NCBI GenBank assembly: GCA_900770345.1
Contig: CAAGKF010000244.1
Span: 1 to 19,446, forward strand
Reading direction: 5' to 3'
Origin: Lachnospiraceae bacterium
Lineage (GTDB): Bacteria; Bacillota; Clostridia; Lachnospirales; Lachnospiraceae
DNA: 19,446 bases
Below the pieces are notes generated by a model. It was not told the origin of the DNA and searched no databases. It saw nothing but the letters and a program-made list of their open reading frames with translations. Below are positions 6,803 to 15,084 of this stretch, piece by piece (the stretch's first letter is position 1; the number at the start of each line of letters is the position of its first letter). Both the position numbers and the translations under genes were made by a program.

Positions 6803-7909
6803 ATGGAGATGCCGATTCGAATCCTGCAAGTCGTAACCTATATGGGCCGTGGCGGTCTGGAAACCATGCTGATGAATTACTATCGGCACATTGACCGGGA
6901 CCAGGTACAGTTTGACTTTCTGACCCACCGGCAGGAGCGTGCGGCGTATGATGATGAGATCGAGTCTCTTGGGGGGAAGATATACCGGCTGCCAAGACTG
7001 GTCCCATGGAGCAGTACATATTTAAACGCTCTTAACAGTTTTTTCAGAGCCCATCCGGAATACCGGGTTATCCATGTTCACCAGGACTGCCTCAGTTCTG
7101 TTATCCTCAAGGCGGCAGCACAGAACGGCGTTCCGGTTCGGATTGCTCACAGCCATAACAGCGCGCAGGACAAAAACATCAAGTACCCGATCAAGCTTTA
7201 CTACAAGAGGCTGATCCCCCAATATGCAACCGATCTCTTTGCCTGTGGAAGAGAAGCGGGGGAGTGGATGTTTGGCGGTGCTCCGTTCAGAATTCTGAAT
7301 AATGCGATTGACGCAGCTTCCTACCGCTACGATGCAGAAAAAGCCAGGGAGATGCGGCAGGACTTGGGTATTCCCGCGAACGCATTGGTGATTGGTCATG
7401 TGGGAAGATTTTCACCGCAAAAAAACCACGAGTTCCTGATTGATATTTTTTCAGCAGTGCATTCGAAAGAGGAAAACGCCTATCTGCTGTTGGTGGGAGA
7501 CGGCAATCTCCGGCACAGAATGGAAGAGCGGGTACGGAGCAAGGGCCTTGGCAGCCGTGTTATTTTTACCGGCATTCGCAGCGACGTTCCGGCCCTTCTG
7601 CAGGCGATGGATGTATTTGTGTTTCCATCCCTGTACGAGGGACTTGGCATTGTCGCGGTTGAGGCTCAAGCAGCTGGACTGCCCTGTTTGATTTCGAATA
7701 AGGTCCCTCTGGAATGTAAAAAGACGGATTTGGTAACGCAGATATCTCTCCAGGCTCCTGCACAGCAGTGGGCAGATCAGGTATTGTTGGCCCAAAATAC
7801 GGAGCGAAAAGATACCTGCGCGGAAATCGTGACGTCTGGTTTCGATATTATTGAAAATTCCAAATGGCTGCAGAATTTTTATTTAGAGCAATGGGGGGCG
7901 AAGGGATAA
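6803..7909 (+). CDS. Glycosyltransferase, GT4 family, EpsF-like
   Basis: A GT-B glycosyltransferase of 368 residues for one addition step of the repeat unit. The N-terminus RILQVVTYMGRGGLETMLMN (6-25), followed by DFLTH and DDEIESLGGKIYRLP, is typical of EpsF-like enzymes. Further marks are RIAHSHNS (113-120), GRFSPQKNH (201-209) with the donor lysine, and EX7E Glu279/Glu287 in YEGLGIVAVEA. The start at 6803 has TAAGGTG (6791-6797) 5 nt upstream; an ATG at 6809 is an alternative. The next gene begins 1 nt after its stop. Confidence 0.93.
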   Translation: MEMPIRILQVVTYMGRGGLETMLMNYYRHIDRDQVQFDFLTHRQERAAYDDEIESLGGKIYRLPRLVPWSSTYLNALNSFFRAHPEYRVIHVHQDCLSSVILKAAAQNGVPVRIAHSHNSAQDKNIKYPIKLYYKRLIPQYATDLFACGREAGEWMFGGAPFRILNNAIDAASYRYDAEKAREMRQDLGIPANALVIGHVGRFSPQKNHEFLIDIFSAVHSKEENAYLLLVGDGNLRHRMEERVRSKGLGSRVIFTGIRSDVPALLQAMDVFVFPSLYEGLGIVAVEAQAAGLPCLISNKVPLECKKTDLVTQISLQAPAQQWADQVLLAQNTERKDTCAEIVTSGFDIIENSKWLQNFYLEQWGAKG

Positions 7910-7910
7910 T

Positions 7911-8795
7911 ATGGCGACTTTAACTGTATTTACCCCGGCATATAATCGTGCCCATACACTACCAAGGACATATAATTCCCTGCTATGCCAGGACTGCAAG
8001 GATTTTGTCTGGCTGATTATAGACGATGGTTCCTCCGATAATACGTCCGACTTAGTCAAATGCTGGCAGGAACAGGATAACGGCTTTGAGATCCGTTATA
8101 TCTATCAGCCAAACGGAGGCATGCACACAGCCCACAATACCGCATATGAGAATATCGGCACGGAACTGAATATCTGCATTGATTCCGATGATTGCCTTGC
8201 GGAAGGCGCCGTCAAAAAGATCCTGACGAAATGGCATGAGGTCAGGGAGCGGGGGTATGCCGGGCTCATCGGGCTGGACGCTGATCTGGACGGGAATCTG
8301 ATTGGCAAGGGTTTTCCGGATGGCATGGCGGAAACGACGCTTTCCGGTTACTATGCCGCCGGCGGCAGAGGAGACAAAAAGCTGGTATACAGAACGGATG
8401 TCATTAAGCAATATCCTCCCTATCCTGTTTTTGAAGGGGAAAAATACGTCGCGCTGGCATATAAGTACCGTCTGATCGACCAGGATTATAAACTGGCTGT
8501 TTTAGACGAGGTACTGTGTAATGTAGAGTACCAGCCGGACGGCTCCAGCGGAACTATGTGGAAGCAGTATCTCAAAAATCCAAAAGGTTTCGCCTTCTGG
8601 CGGAAGGTATGCATGCAATACCCTTTATCAAAAAAGCGCTTATTTATAGATTGCGTGCATTATGTCTCAAATAGTATTTTGGCACACGAATGGTCATTTG
8701 TTTCACAGTCGCCGCAGAGAATATTGACGGTATTGGCGATACCGTTCGGTTGCGCTTTGGCTTTTCTGACGATCATAAAAGGAAAATCGATATAA
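7911..8795 (+). CDS. Glycosyltransferase, GT2 family
   Basis: A GT-A fold inverting glycosyltransferase of 294 residues. It opens with TVFTPAYNRAHTLPRTYNSL (5-24), then LIIDDGSSDNT with Asp38/Asp39, QPNGGMHTAHNTAY, and the metal-binding DSDD (91-94). The C-terminal stretch from about 269 to 290 is hydrophobic and may anchor the protein to the membrane. AAGGGA (7901-7906) lies 4 nt before the ATG. It starts 1 nt after the EpsF-like gene and adds one sugar on the cytoplasmic side. Donor unknown. Confidence 0.92.
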   Translation: MATLTVFTPAYNRAHTLPRTYNSLLCQDCKDFVWLIIDDGSSDNTSDLVKCWQEQDNGFEIRYIYQPNGGMHTAHNTAYENIGTELNICIDSDDCLAEGAVKKILTKWHEVRERGYAGLIGLDADLDGNLIGKGFPDGMAETTLSGYYAAGGRGDKKLVYRTDVIKQYPPYPVFEGEKYVALAYKYRLIDQDYKLAVLDEVLCNVEYQPDGSSGTMWKQYLKNPKGFAFWRKVCMQYPLSKKRLFIDCVHYVSNSILAHEWSFVSQSPQRILTVLAIPFGCALAFLTIIKGKSI

Positions 8796-8819
8796 TGTGT
8801 GCTGGGAGCGAAAGAGAGA

Positions 8820-9896
8820 ATGGCACAGATCAGCATTATTATTCCGGTGTATAACTGTGAGCAATACTTGAATGAGGCAGTTATCTCGGTACTCAACCAA
8901 CCTTGCGACTCCATGGAAATTGTTCTTATTGATGACGGTTCCACAGACACTTCTCCTCAAATCTGTGATGAACTGGCACAGAACAATACCAGAGTATCGG
9001 TCATTCACACCCTCAATCAGGGCGTATCCTGTGCAAGAAATACCGGCTTGAAAGCCGTACTTCAAGACTGCAGTGATCCAGAGGGATATATCGCTTTTCT
9101 TGACGCTGATGATATGTGGGCAAGTGCATTCTTTGATTCACAGGTTATGGAGCTGATGCAAAGCAACATGGATTTGCTGTGCTTCCGGTCCAGAAGATGC
9201 AGCTGCGATATGCGTTTTATCCACGATGAGCCTGATATTGAAGATCGAGTGATTACAGGCGGAAAAGATTCGGTTTGGCAATTTACAGATCATTTTGGGG
9301 CGGTGTTGTATTCAAAACGGTTATTGAAAAAATATGAGGTGTTTTTTGACTCTGCATCGAAGTACAGCGAAGATAAAATCTTTTTGATGAAATGCATATA
9401 TCTTGCGGATACGATCCGTCTGTCAAATAAAGTGCTCTACCTATATAGGCAAAACCCTCTATCGGCAATTCATAACAGAGTGCCTGGTATTCAGCATTAT
9501 CTCCCGATTATTGACGGCTGGATCGCATCGGACGCAGAGATGCTGAAATGGAAAGATCAAAAAAGAGGGGAGCTCCGGGCGGGCCGAACATTGGCACAGA
9601 TTTATTTTGTTGATATGGCAGCGGAGCATTATCGAAATTTTGGAAAAAGGTCGGAATTGGAGCAGATTGTTTCCTCCCATCCCTTTTACCGAGAATTTTT
9701 AAAAACATCATCCAAGGATATTTCCCCGCGGCAGTACAAAGCGTTTCTTCTTTATACTCAGCATCCGGTAATGTTTCAATTATTTTGCTATGGCACCGGT
9801 GTGGCAGATGCCTGTGCTAAGCATTTACTGAAAATCAGTTGGATAAACAGTTGGCGTTATAGGCGCCGGTATTCATCAGCGAATCCTTATTTATAA
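8820..9896 (+). CDS. Glycosyltransferase, GT2 family
   Basis: A GT-A fold transferase of 358 residues from the ATG at 8820. It starts SIIIPVYNCEQYLNEAVISV (5-24), then LIDDGSTDTS with Asp38/Asp39, LNQGVSCARNTGL, and DADD (95-98) as the metal site. The frame can be extended to a GTG at 8799, but the added seven residues lie outside the domain and GGGAG (8804-8808) falls inside that extension, 11 nt before 8820. The C-terminal third (from about 230) shows no motif I recognise and may help bind the acceptor. It begins 24 nt after the previous GT2 gene. Confidence 0.91.
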   Translation: MAQISIIIPVYNCEQYLNEAVISVLNQPCDSMEIVLIDDGSTDTSPQICDELAQNNTRVSVIHTLNQGVSCARNTGLKAVLQDCSDPEGYIAFLDADDMWASAFFDSQVMELMQSNMDLLCFRSRRCSCDMRFIHDEPDIEDRVITGGKDSVWQFTDHFGAVLYSKRLLKKYEVFFDSASKYSEDKIFLMKCIYLADTIRLSNKVLYLYRQNPLSAIHNRVPGIQHYLPIIDGWIASDAEMLKWKDQKRGELRAGRTLAQIYFVDMAAEHYRNFGKRSELEQIVSSHPFYREFLKTSSKDISPRQYKAFLLYTQHPVMFQLFCYGTGVADACAKHLLKISWINSWRYRRRYSSANPYL

Positions 9897-9917
9897 ACTC
9901 TATCAAGTTTGAAAACA

Positions 9918-9922
9918 GGGAG
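9918..9922 (+). promoter_or_regulatory. Ribosome binding site that decides the start at 9930
   Basis: GGGAG is 7 nt before the ATG at 9930 and would lie inside the coding region if the upstream TTG at 9909 were used. It therefore supports 9930 as the true start. Confidence 0.7.
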
Positions 9923-9929
9923 ATACGGA

Positions 9930-11042
9930 ATGCAGAAAATATTATTTCTAATTCACGACCTTTGCCACGGCGGCGCAGAGAAGGTACTTGTGAATTTGGT
10001 CAATAACATGGACCAAACAAAATTTGATATTTCCGTAATCACTCTATTCGGCGGCGGCGTGAACGAGCAATATCTCAAACCGCATATCCATTATCGCTCT
10101 ATTTTTGCCAGAGCTGTTCCCGGAAACAGTCATATTATGAAGCTTCAGTCTCCGCGGCAGCTTCATAAGCTCTTTATCAAAGAGCATTATGACATTGAAG
10201 TGTCATATCTTGAAGGCCCCAGCGCACGGATTATCAGCGGCTGCACTGATCTGGATACAAAACTGGTATCCTGGATTCATATCGAACAAAAAACAGCCAA
10301 AAGGGCAGCCCGTTCTTTTCGTTCCATACGGGAGGCAGCGGCCTGCTATAATCGCTTTCATCTGCTCGTGGGTGTTTCTGAGACAGTAAAAGCTGATTTC
10401 TTGTCGCTTTTCCCGCTTAACGTACCGATGCAAGTACTCTATAATACCAACGAGAGTGAACAGATCAAAGTGTTAGCCCGTGAAGCGGTAGAACCGGATT
10501 TGTTTTCCTCTGAAGAAATCAAACTGGTTGGGGTTGGAAAACTTACGCCAACCAAGGCATTCACGCGCTTAGTAAAAATACATAATCGGTTGCGGATTGA
10601 GGGTTATCCGGTTCATACGTATATCTTAGGCGTTGGTCCGGAAAAAGAATCCCTTGAGAAGGAAATTCGGGAGTTCAACATTGAGGATACCTTTACTTTT
10701 TTGGGATACCAAACAAATCCCTATAAGTATGTTTCAAAATGTGATCTATTTGTTTGCTGTAGTTATGCGGAGGGGTTTTCTACTGCTGCCACTGAAGCGC
10801 TGATCGTCGGCACTCCTGTTTGCACTGTGGAAGTTTCCGGCATGAAGGAGATGCTTGGAGATCATGATGAGTGGGGCGTCGTGACTGAAAACAGTGAAGA
10901 AGCCCTCTATCAGGGGATCAAGGGTTTTCTGGATTCCGCCAGCAGGCTGGCCTTTTATAAAAAGAAAGCCGCTGAACGGGGAAAGACTTTCAGCACTGAA
11001 AACACGGTTCACGCAGTGGAAGATATGCTCGAAAATCTTTAA
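9930..11042 (+). CDS. Glycosyltransferase, GT4 family
   Basis: A GT-B transferase of 370 residues. It has KILFLIHDLCHGGAEKVLVN (3-22), whose GGAEK loop is typical of GT4, then SWIHIEQK, VGVSETVK, GVGKLTPTKAF with donor Lys209, and EX7E Glu281/Glu289 in YAEGFSTAATEA. The frame is open to a TTG at 9909, but GGGAG (9918-9922) lies 7 nt before the ATG at 9930 and decides the start. It is the third GT4 enzyme of the operon and the least EpsD/EpsF-like. The gap after the preceding GT2 is 33 nt, with no terminator in it. Confidence 0.92.
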   Translation: MQKILFLIHDLCHGGAEKVLVNLVNNMDQTKFDISVITLFGGGVNEQYLKPHIHYRSIFARAVPGNSHIMKLQSPRQLHKLFIKEHYDIEVSYLEGPSARIISGCTDLDTKLVSWIHIEQKTAKRAARSFRSIREAAACYNRFHLLVGVSETVKADFLSLFPLNVPMQVLYNTNESEQIKVLAREAVEPDLFSSEEIKLVGVGKLTPTKAFTRLVKIHNRLRIEGYPVHTYILGVGPEKESLEKEIREFNIEDTFTFLGYQTNPYKYVSKCDLFVCCSYAEGFSTAATEALIVGTPVCTVEVSGMKEMLGDHDEWGVVTENSEEALYQGIKGFLDSASRLAFYKKKAAERGKTFSTENTVHAVEDMLENL

Positions 11043-11048
11043 AAGGAG
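11043..11048 (+). promoter_or_regulatory. Ribosome binding site that decides the start at 11057
   Basis: AAGGAG lies only 2 nt before an ATG at 11051 but 8 nt before the in-frame ATG at 11057, which has the usual spacing. The GT2 family N-terminus also begins right after the second methionine. Confidence 0.7.
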
Positions 11049-11056
11049 CGATGAAG

Positions 11057-12031
11057 ATGGCAGATTTGATCAGCGTGATCGTACCAGTTTATAACGTTGC
11101 TGCAGATCTGTCTCGTTGCCTTGACAGCATCCTTGCGCAAAGCTATCCTGGTATTGAAATCATCGCTGTTGATGATGGTTCGTCGGACATTTCGGGAGAG
11201 ATACTGGACAAGTACGCAGCAGCACAACCAAATATTCGGGTAATTCATAAGGAAAACGGCGGTGTTACTTCCGCGCGGCTGCGCGGTGTTGCGGAAGCTT
11301 CCGGCGAGTGGATCGGATTCGTGGATGGCGATGATGCGATCGAGCCGGACATGTACAAACGCTTGCTGCATAATGCTTTGGAATATGATGCGGAAATATC
11401 CCATTGCGGATATCAGATGGTTTTTCCTGACGGGAGAGTGAATTACTTTCACAACACGGGCTATTTTGCAAAGCAGGATAGAACAATGGCGCTCCGTGAA
11501 TTGTTGTCCGGCAAAAGAATTGAGCCAGGTCTGTGTAATAAACTGTTCCATCAGTCTTTGTTTAAAGACCTGACTATGCCGCTAGATATCAGAATTAACG
11601 AAGATCTGCTGATGAATTACTATCTTTTTTCGGCAGCAAAGCAGACGGTTTTTGATGACTGGTGTCCGTACCACTATATTGTACGCAATTCGTCCTCCTC
11701 GCGGGCGAAACTCAACGAGCATAAGATCTATGACCCTATCCGGGTTAAGGAACTCATTCGGCAAACAGCATCAGATGAACTTCAAGAGGACGCCCGGCGA
11801 GTTTATGTCAATACCTGCGTGAATACTTGCCATGTACTGATGAATGCGGGGGAGGAATATCAGGCTGATCTCCAGAAAGTACACGCCTTGCTGAAAAAAG
11901 AGACAGATTCTTTCCGATTTCTTGGGAAGAGGCGTGCGGTGATTGCATGGCTGATGGTTGCTACACCAGATATTTACAGACATATTTACGCTGTTTATTG
12001 CCGATTTTTTCAAAAGAATATGTACTCATAA
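11057..12031 (+). CDS. Glycosyltransferase, GT2 family
   Basis: A GT-A fold transferase of 324 residues. It starts MADLISVIVPVYNVAADLSR, followed by IIAVDDGSSD with Asp39/Asp40, HKENGGVTSARLRG, and DGDD (90-93) as the metal site. A later PGLCNKLFHQSLF followed by RINEDLLMNYYLF is the pattern with which this GT2 group continues after the catalytic domain. The start at 11057 is set by AAGGAG; an ATG at 11051 adds two residues. It is the first of three GT2 genes in a row, 14 nt after the GT4 gene. Confidence 0.92.
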   Translation: MADLISVIVPVYNVAADLSRCLDSILAQSYPGIEIIAVDDGSSDISGEILDKYAAAQPNIRVIHKENGGVTSARLRGVAEASGEWIGFVDGDDAIEPDMYKRLLHNALEYDAEISHCGYQMVFPDGRVNYFHNTGYFAKQDRTMALRELLSGKRIEPGLCNKLFHQSLFKDLTMPLDIRINEDLLMNYYLFSAAKQTVFDDWCPYHYIVRNSSSSRAKLNEHKIYDPIRVKELIRQTASDELQEDARRVYVNTCVNTCHVLMNAGEEYQADLQKVHALLKKETDSFRFLGKRRAVIAWLMVATPDIYRHIYAVYCRFFQKNMYS

Positions 12032-12038
12032 AGGAGGT
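12031..12038 (+). promoter_or_regulatory. Strong ribosome binding site for the GT2 gene at 12043
   Basis: AAGGAGGT, a near-perfect match to the anti-Shine-Dalgarno sequence, lies 4 nt before the ATG at 12043. It overlaps the last base of the preceding stop codon. It rules out the 32-codon longer frame that would begin inside the preceding gene at 11947. Confidence 0.85.
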
Positions 12039-12042
12039 CAAC

Positions 12043-13020
12043 ATGAAGAATATGCCTTTGATTACCGTGATCGTGCCTGTATATAAAGTTGAGGCATATC
12101 TTGACAAATGTGTATCCTCTATTGTTGACCAGAGCTACAGAAATCTGGAGATTCTTCTGGTGGATGACGGCTCACCGGACAATTGTCCTGCTATGTGTGA
12201 TGCCTGGGCAAAGAAAGACAGGCGGATAAAAGTAATCCATAAGAAAAACGGTGGCCTGTCTGACGCCAGAAATGCCGGCATGGCTATTGCCAGCGGTGAA
12301 CTTATGGGTTTTGTGGACAGCGATGACTGGATTAGCCCCGATATGTATCAAATGCTTTACGAGTGCATTGAGGAAAAAAACAGTGATATCGCAGCCATCG
12401 GTGTAGAGATGATATGGGAAGATGGTACACCCTCCAGGATGTTAACCAAACCGGGATGCTGTGTGCTGAACCGCGAAGAAGCCATGCGGGCGATCATTGA
12501 GGAATCATGGCTCAAGCAACCAGTCTGGTATAAGCTATACAGGACGAACTTGATTCGGGACATTCTGTTTCCGGTTGGGAAATATCATGAGGACGTGTTC
12601 TGGAGCTATCAGGCGGTTGCTCGTGCCAAGCGGGTATCTGTGTTTGATATGCCCTGTTACCACTATACCCAGCGTGACAACAGTATTATGGGAGAAGGAT
12701 ATTCTTTGAAACGGTTGGATGCGTTGGAAGCAAAAAGCCAGAGGCAAAAATTTATAGCTGACAATTTTCCGGAGCTTGTTAATTCGGCAAAGATTGACCT
12801 GTTATTTTCCTGTATTTACTCTATGCAGATGGCTTTGATGTTTCTTTCTGGCTCTGATTTGGATGTTGCCAGGAAAAAGATACGGGTTTTGCTGCGAAAA
12901 GAAGAACCGTATAGTTTTATAAAAGGTGCCTCTATGAAGCAACTCATATGGTGCGCCTGTGCAGGAATTTCTTTTGAAGGGACCTGCCGCCTGCGAAATC
13001 TTTTTGGGATTGGAAAATAA
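12043..13020 (+). CDS. Glycosyltransferase, GT2 family
   Basis: A GT-A fold transferase of 325 residues. It has LITVIVPVYKVEAYLDKCV (6-24), ILLVDDGSPDNCP with Asp41/Asp42, HKKNGGLSDARNAG, and DSDD (92-95). KQPVWYKLYRTNLI, GKYHEDVFWSY and PCYHYTQRDNSIM are typical of the EpsJ-like/WcaA-like GT2 group in Firmicutes capsule loci. It is similar in layout to the gene just upstream, so the pair may be paralogous. It begins 11 nt after the upstream stop, with the strong site at 12031-12038, and ends 16 nt before the next GT2. Confidence 0.93.
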   Translation: MKNMPLITVIVPVYKVEAYLDKCVSSIVDQSYRNLEILLVDDGSPDNCPAMCDAWAKKDRRIKVIHKKNGGLSDARNAGMAIASGELMGFVDSDDWISPDMYQMLYECIEEKNSDIAAIGVEMIWEDGTPSRMLTKPGCCVLNREEAMRAIIEESWLKQPVWYKLYRTNLIRDILFPVGKYHEDVFWSYQAVARAKRVSVFDMPCYHYTQRDNSIMGEGYSLKRLDALEAKSQRQKFIADNFPELVNSAKIDLLFSCIYSMQMALMFLSGSDLDVARKKIRVLLRKEEPYSFIKGASMKQLIWCACAGISFEGTCRLRNLFGIGK

Positions 13021-13036
13021 GCGAAGAGGAATTATT

Positions 13037-13897
13037 ATGGATGATCTGATTAGCATTGTATTGCCGATTTATAACGGTGAGAAATATATGAGGCAAAGTA
13101 TTGACAGCGTGATTGGACAGACTTATACAAATTGGGAACTCTTGATTATAGATGATGGCTCAACAGACCGGACCGCATCCATTGCGCGGGAATATGAGGT
13201 CAGGGACCAGCGGATTCATTATTACAAAAATCCGCAGAACTTAAGACTTCCCAAAACGCTGAATCGTGGATTTTCTATTGCACATGGAGAGTATCTTACA
13301 TGGACATCTGACGATAACTATTATTATCCTAGAGCACTTGAAGTGATGTATTCTGCTTTAAAGCAGCAGAACAGAGAGTTTGCTTTTGCCTCCTGCGATG
13401 TAATTGATGCAGATGACAACGTTGTGGAGTGTATTATGGTCGATGAGCAGGCGGCTAAGACAATAACTGGGAGCAACCCTGTGGGAGCATGCTTCCTGTA
13501 TTCCAGAAAAGTCTATAAAACAGTTGGTGAATACGACCCAGAGATGATATTGGTTGAAGATTTTGATTATTGGCAGAGAATTTGTATGAAATTTAAGCCT
13601 GTTTGCATAAGTGAAAAGCTGTATGCTTATCGCTGGCATGATGGTGCATTGACCAGTACAATGAAAAAGGATGTCTTTAATAAGACATTGGAAAGGTGTT
13701 TGCTAAAAAATCGTCCAGGCTTTGGAAAACTAGATAATTTGTCGTTGTACTATTTTTATCGTGGGCTGTATAACTGCCGCAGAAATTTGGGTGAAGAAAA
13801 GAATCCATATAGAAGAAAATATCAATTTTATTATATTTGTTTTTTTTTAATGGTTCGTATACCAAATAAGCTGCACAGGATGCTAAACAAGAGCTAA
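13037..13897 (+). CDS. Glycosyltransferase, GT2 family, with TSDDN metal site
   Basis: A GT-A fold transferase of 286 residues. It starts DDLISIVLPIYNGEKYMRQS (2-21), then LLIIDDGSTDRT with Asp39/Asp40, and WTSDDN (89-94). Here the DXD first position is Ser, a variant common in the GT2 subgroup that reads TSDDN. VGACFLYSRKVY and EDFDYWQR follow. AGAGGA (13025-13030) lies 6 nt before the ATG; the longer frame from 12959 only overlaps the previous gene. Its DNA is visibly AT-richer, especially from 13750 to 13890, than the genes at the left of the operon. Confidence 0.92.
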   Translation: MDDLISIVLPIYNGEKYMRQSIDSVIGQTYTNWELLIIDDGSTDRTASIAREYEVRDQRIHYYKNPQNLRLPKTLNRGFSIAHGEYLTWTSDDNYYYPRALEVMYSALKQQNREFAFASCDVIDADDNVVECIMVDEQAAKTITGSNPVGACFLYSRKVYKTVGEYDPEMILVEDFDYWQRICMKFKPVCISEKLYAYRWHDGALTSTMKKDVFNKTLERCLLKNRPGFGKLDNLSLYYFYRGLYNCRRNLGEEKNPYRRKYQFYYICFFLMVRIPNKLHRMLNKS

Positions 13898-13917
13898 GGG
13901 TCATTGGGAGGTGCTCC

Positions 13918-15084
13918 ATGAGCACGATGCATTTATATTACCATGGCGGCAGTGCCAACCATGGCTGTGAGGCAATTGTCCGTTCGACAAGTAAGCTGTT
14001 GGCATCGGACTTAACTCTGTACACGTCGGAGATTTCTTCTGACAGAAGATATGGATTGGGTGACTTGGTTACATTGTCTGATGACACCAGCTGCCCTGCC
14101 CCGAAACCTTCTTTGAAGTGGTTTGCATCCGCCGTTCACCATAAACTGACGCATACAGACTATTTACATGTCAAATATGCCCACAATGCATTTTTCTCCC
14201 AGGTAAAGCGTGGAGATGTATGCCTATCCATTGGCGGAGATAACTATTGTTACGCCGGACAGGATATTCTCGGCTACTATAACCGTGTTCTACAGCAAAA
14301 AGGTGCAAAGACCGTCCTTTGGGGATGCTCTGTGGAACCGGAATTGTTGGAAAAAGCAGATATTGCCAAAGATATTGCGCACTATGATCTGATTGTAGCC
14401 CGGGAGACGATTAGCTATGAGGCGTTGAAAAAAATAAACCCGAATACCCTTCTGGCTCCGGACCCGGCGTTCTTTTTGGACCCCGTGAAACTGCCGCTGC
14501 CGGATGGATTTGTGCCAGACAATACGGTAGGCATCAACATCAGCCCTCTGATTATGAAAAGCGAATCGCAAGGCGGCATAACCTTTGAAAGCTATCGCAG
14601 GTTGATCGCGCGTGTTTTAGCCGAAACAGACATGAGCATTGCTTTAATTCCGCATGTGGTGGAACCGGGGAATGATGACCGGGAGCCGCTGCAGGCGCTG
14701 TACGATGCTTTTTCTGACAGCGGGCGCATGGTTATGATCGCGGATCACGGGGCCGGACAGCTAAAGGGATTTATTGCCCGCTGCCGGTTTTTTATAGGTG
14801 CCAGGACCCATGCCACCATTGCCGCCTATTCCAGCGGTGTTCCCACATTGGCGGTAGGTTATTCGGTCAAGGCCAAAGGCATCGCCAGAGATTTGCTTGG
14901 AACAGAGTCCAACTACGTTTTACCTGTACAGGCAATTGAAAATCCGGAAGCGCTGGCACGGGCCTTTGAGTGGATTGTGGAGCACGAACAGGAAATCAGC
15001 GCTCATCTGCAGAACATCCTGCCCGCCTACAAAGACGGAATGGGAGCTGCGGTAGGCGCGATAAGGAGCTTATGTAAGAAATGA
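13918..15084 (+). CDS. Polysaccharide pyruvyl transferase family protein
   Basis: Probably adds a pyruvate ketal from phosphoenolpyruvate to a sugar of the repeat unit, giving a negative charge (PF04230 family, as CsaB and ExoV-like enzymes). The 388 residues show an N-terminal YYHGGSANHGCEAIV (7-21), SIGGDNYCY (104-112), a central WGCSVEP, DLIVARETISYEAL (157-170), APDPAFFLDP (180-189) and the family hallmark GARTHATIAAYSSGVP (294-309), followed by VGYSVKAKG. GGGAGGTG (13905-13912) lies 5 nt before the ATG. The stop overlaps the glycosidase-like gene by ATGA (15081-15084). Some family members make other modifications, so the reaction is likely rather than certain. Confidence 0.91.
   Translation: MSTMHLYYHGGSANHGCEAIVRSTSKLLASDLTLYTSEISSDRRYGLGDLVTLSDDTSCPAPKPSLKWFASAVHHKLTHTDYLHVKYAHNAFFSQVKRGDVCLSIGGDNYCYAGQDILGYYNRVLQQKGAKTVLWGCSVEPELLEKADIAKDIAHYDLIVARETISYEALKKINPNTLLAPDPAFFLDPVKLPLPDGFVPDNTVGINISPLIMKSESQGGITFESYRRLIARVLAETDMSIALIPHVVEPGNDDREPLQALYDAFSDSGRMVMIADHGAGQLKGFIARCRFFIGARTHATIAAYSSGVPTLAVGYSVKAKGIARDLLGTESNYVLPVQAIENPEALARAFEWIVEHEQEISAHLQNILPAYKDGMGAAVGAIRSLCKK

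Noticed and set aside
11947..12042. Upstream extension of the GT2 gene at 12043
   Set aside because: It overlaps the end of the previous gene, and the AAGGAGGT at 12031-12038 sets the start at 12043. The same reasoning removes the extensions from 12959, 16117 and 17673.
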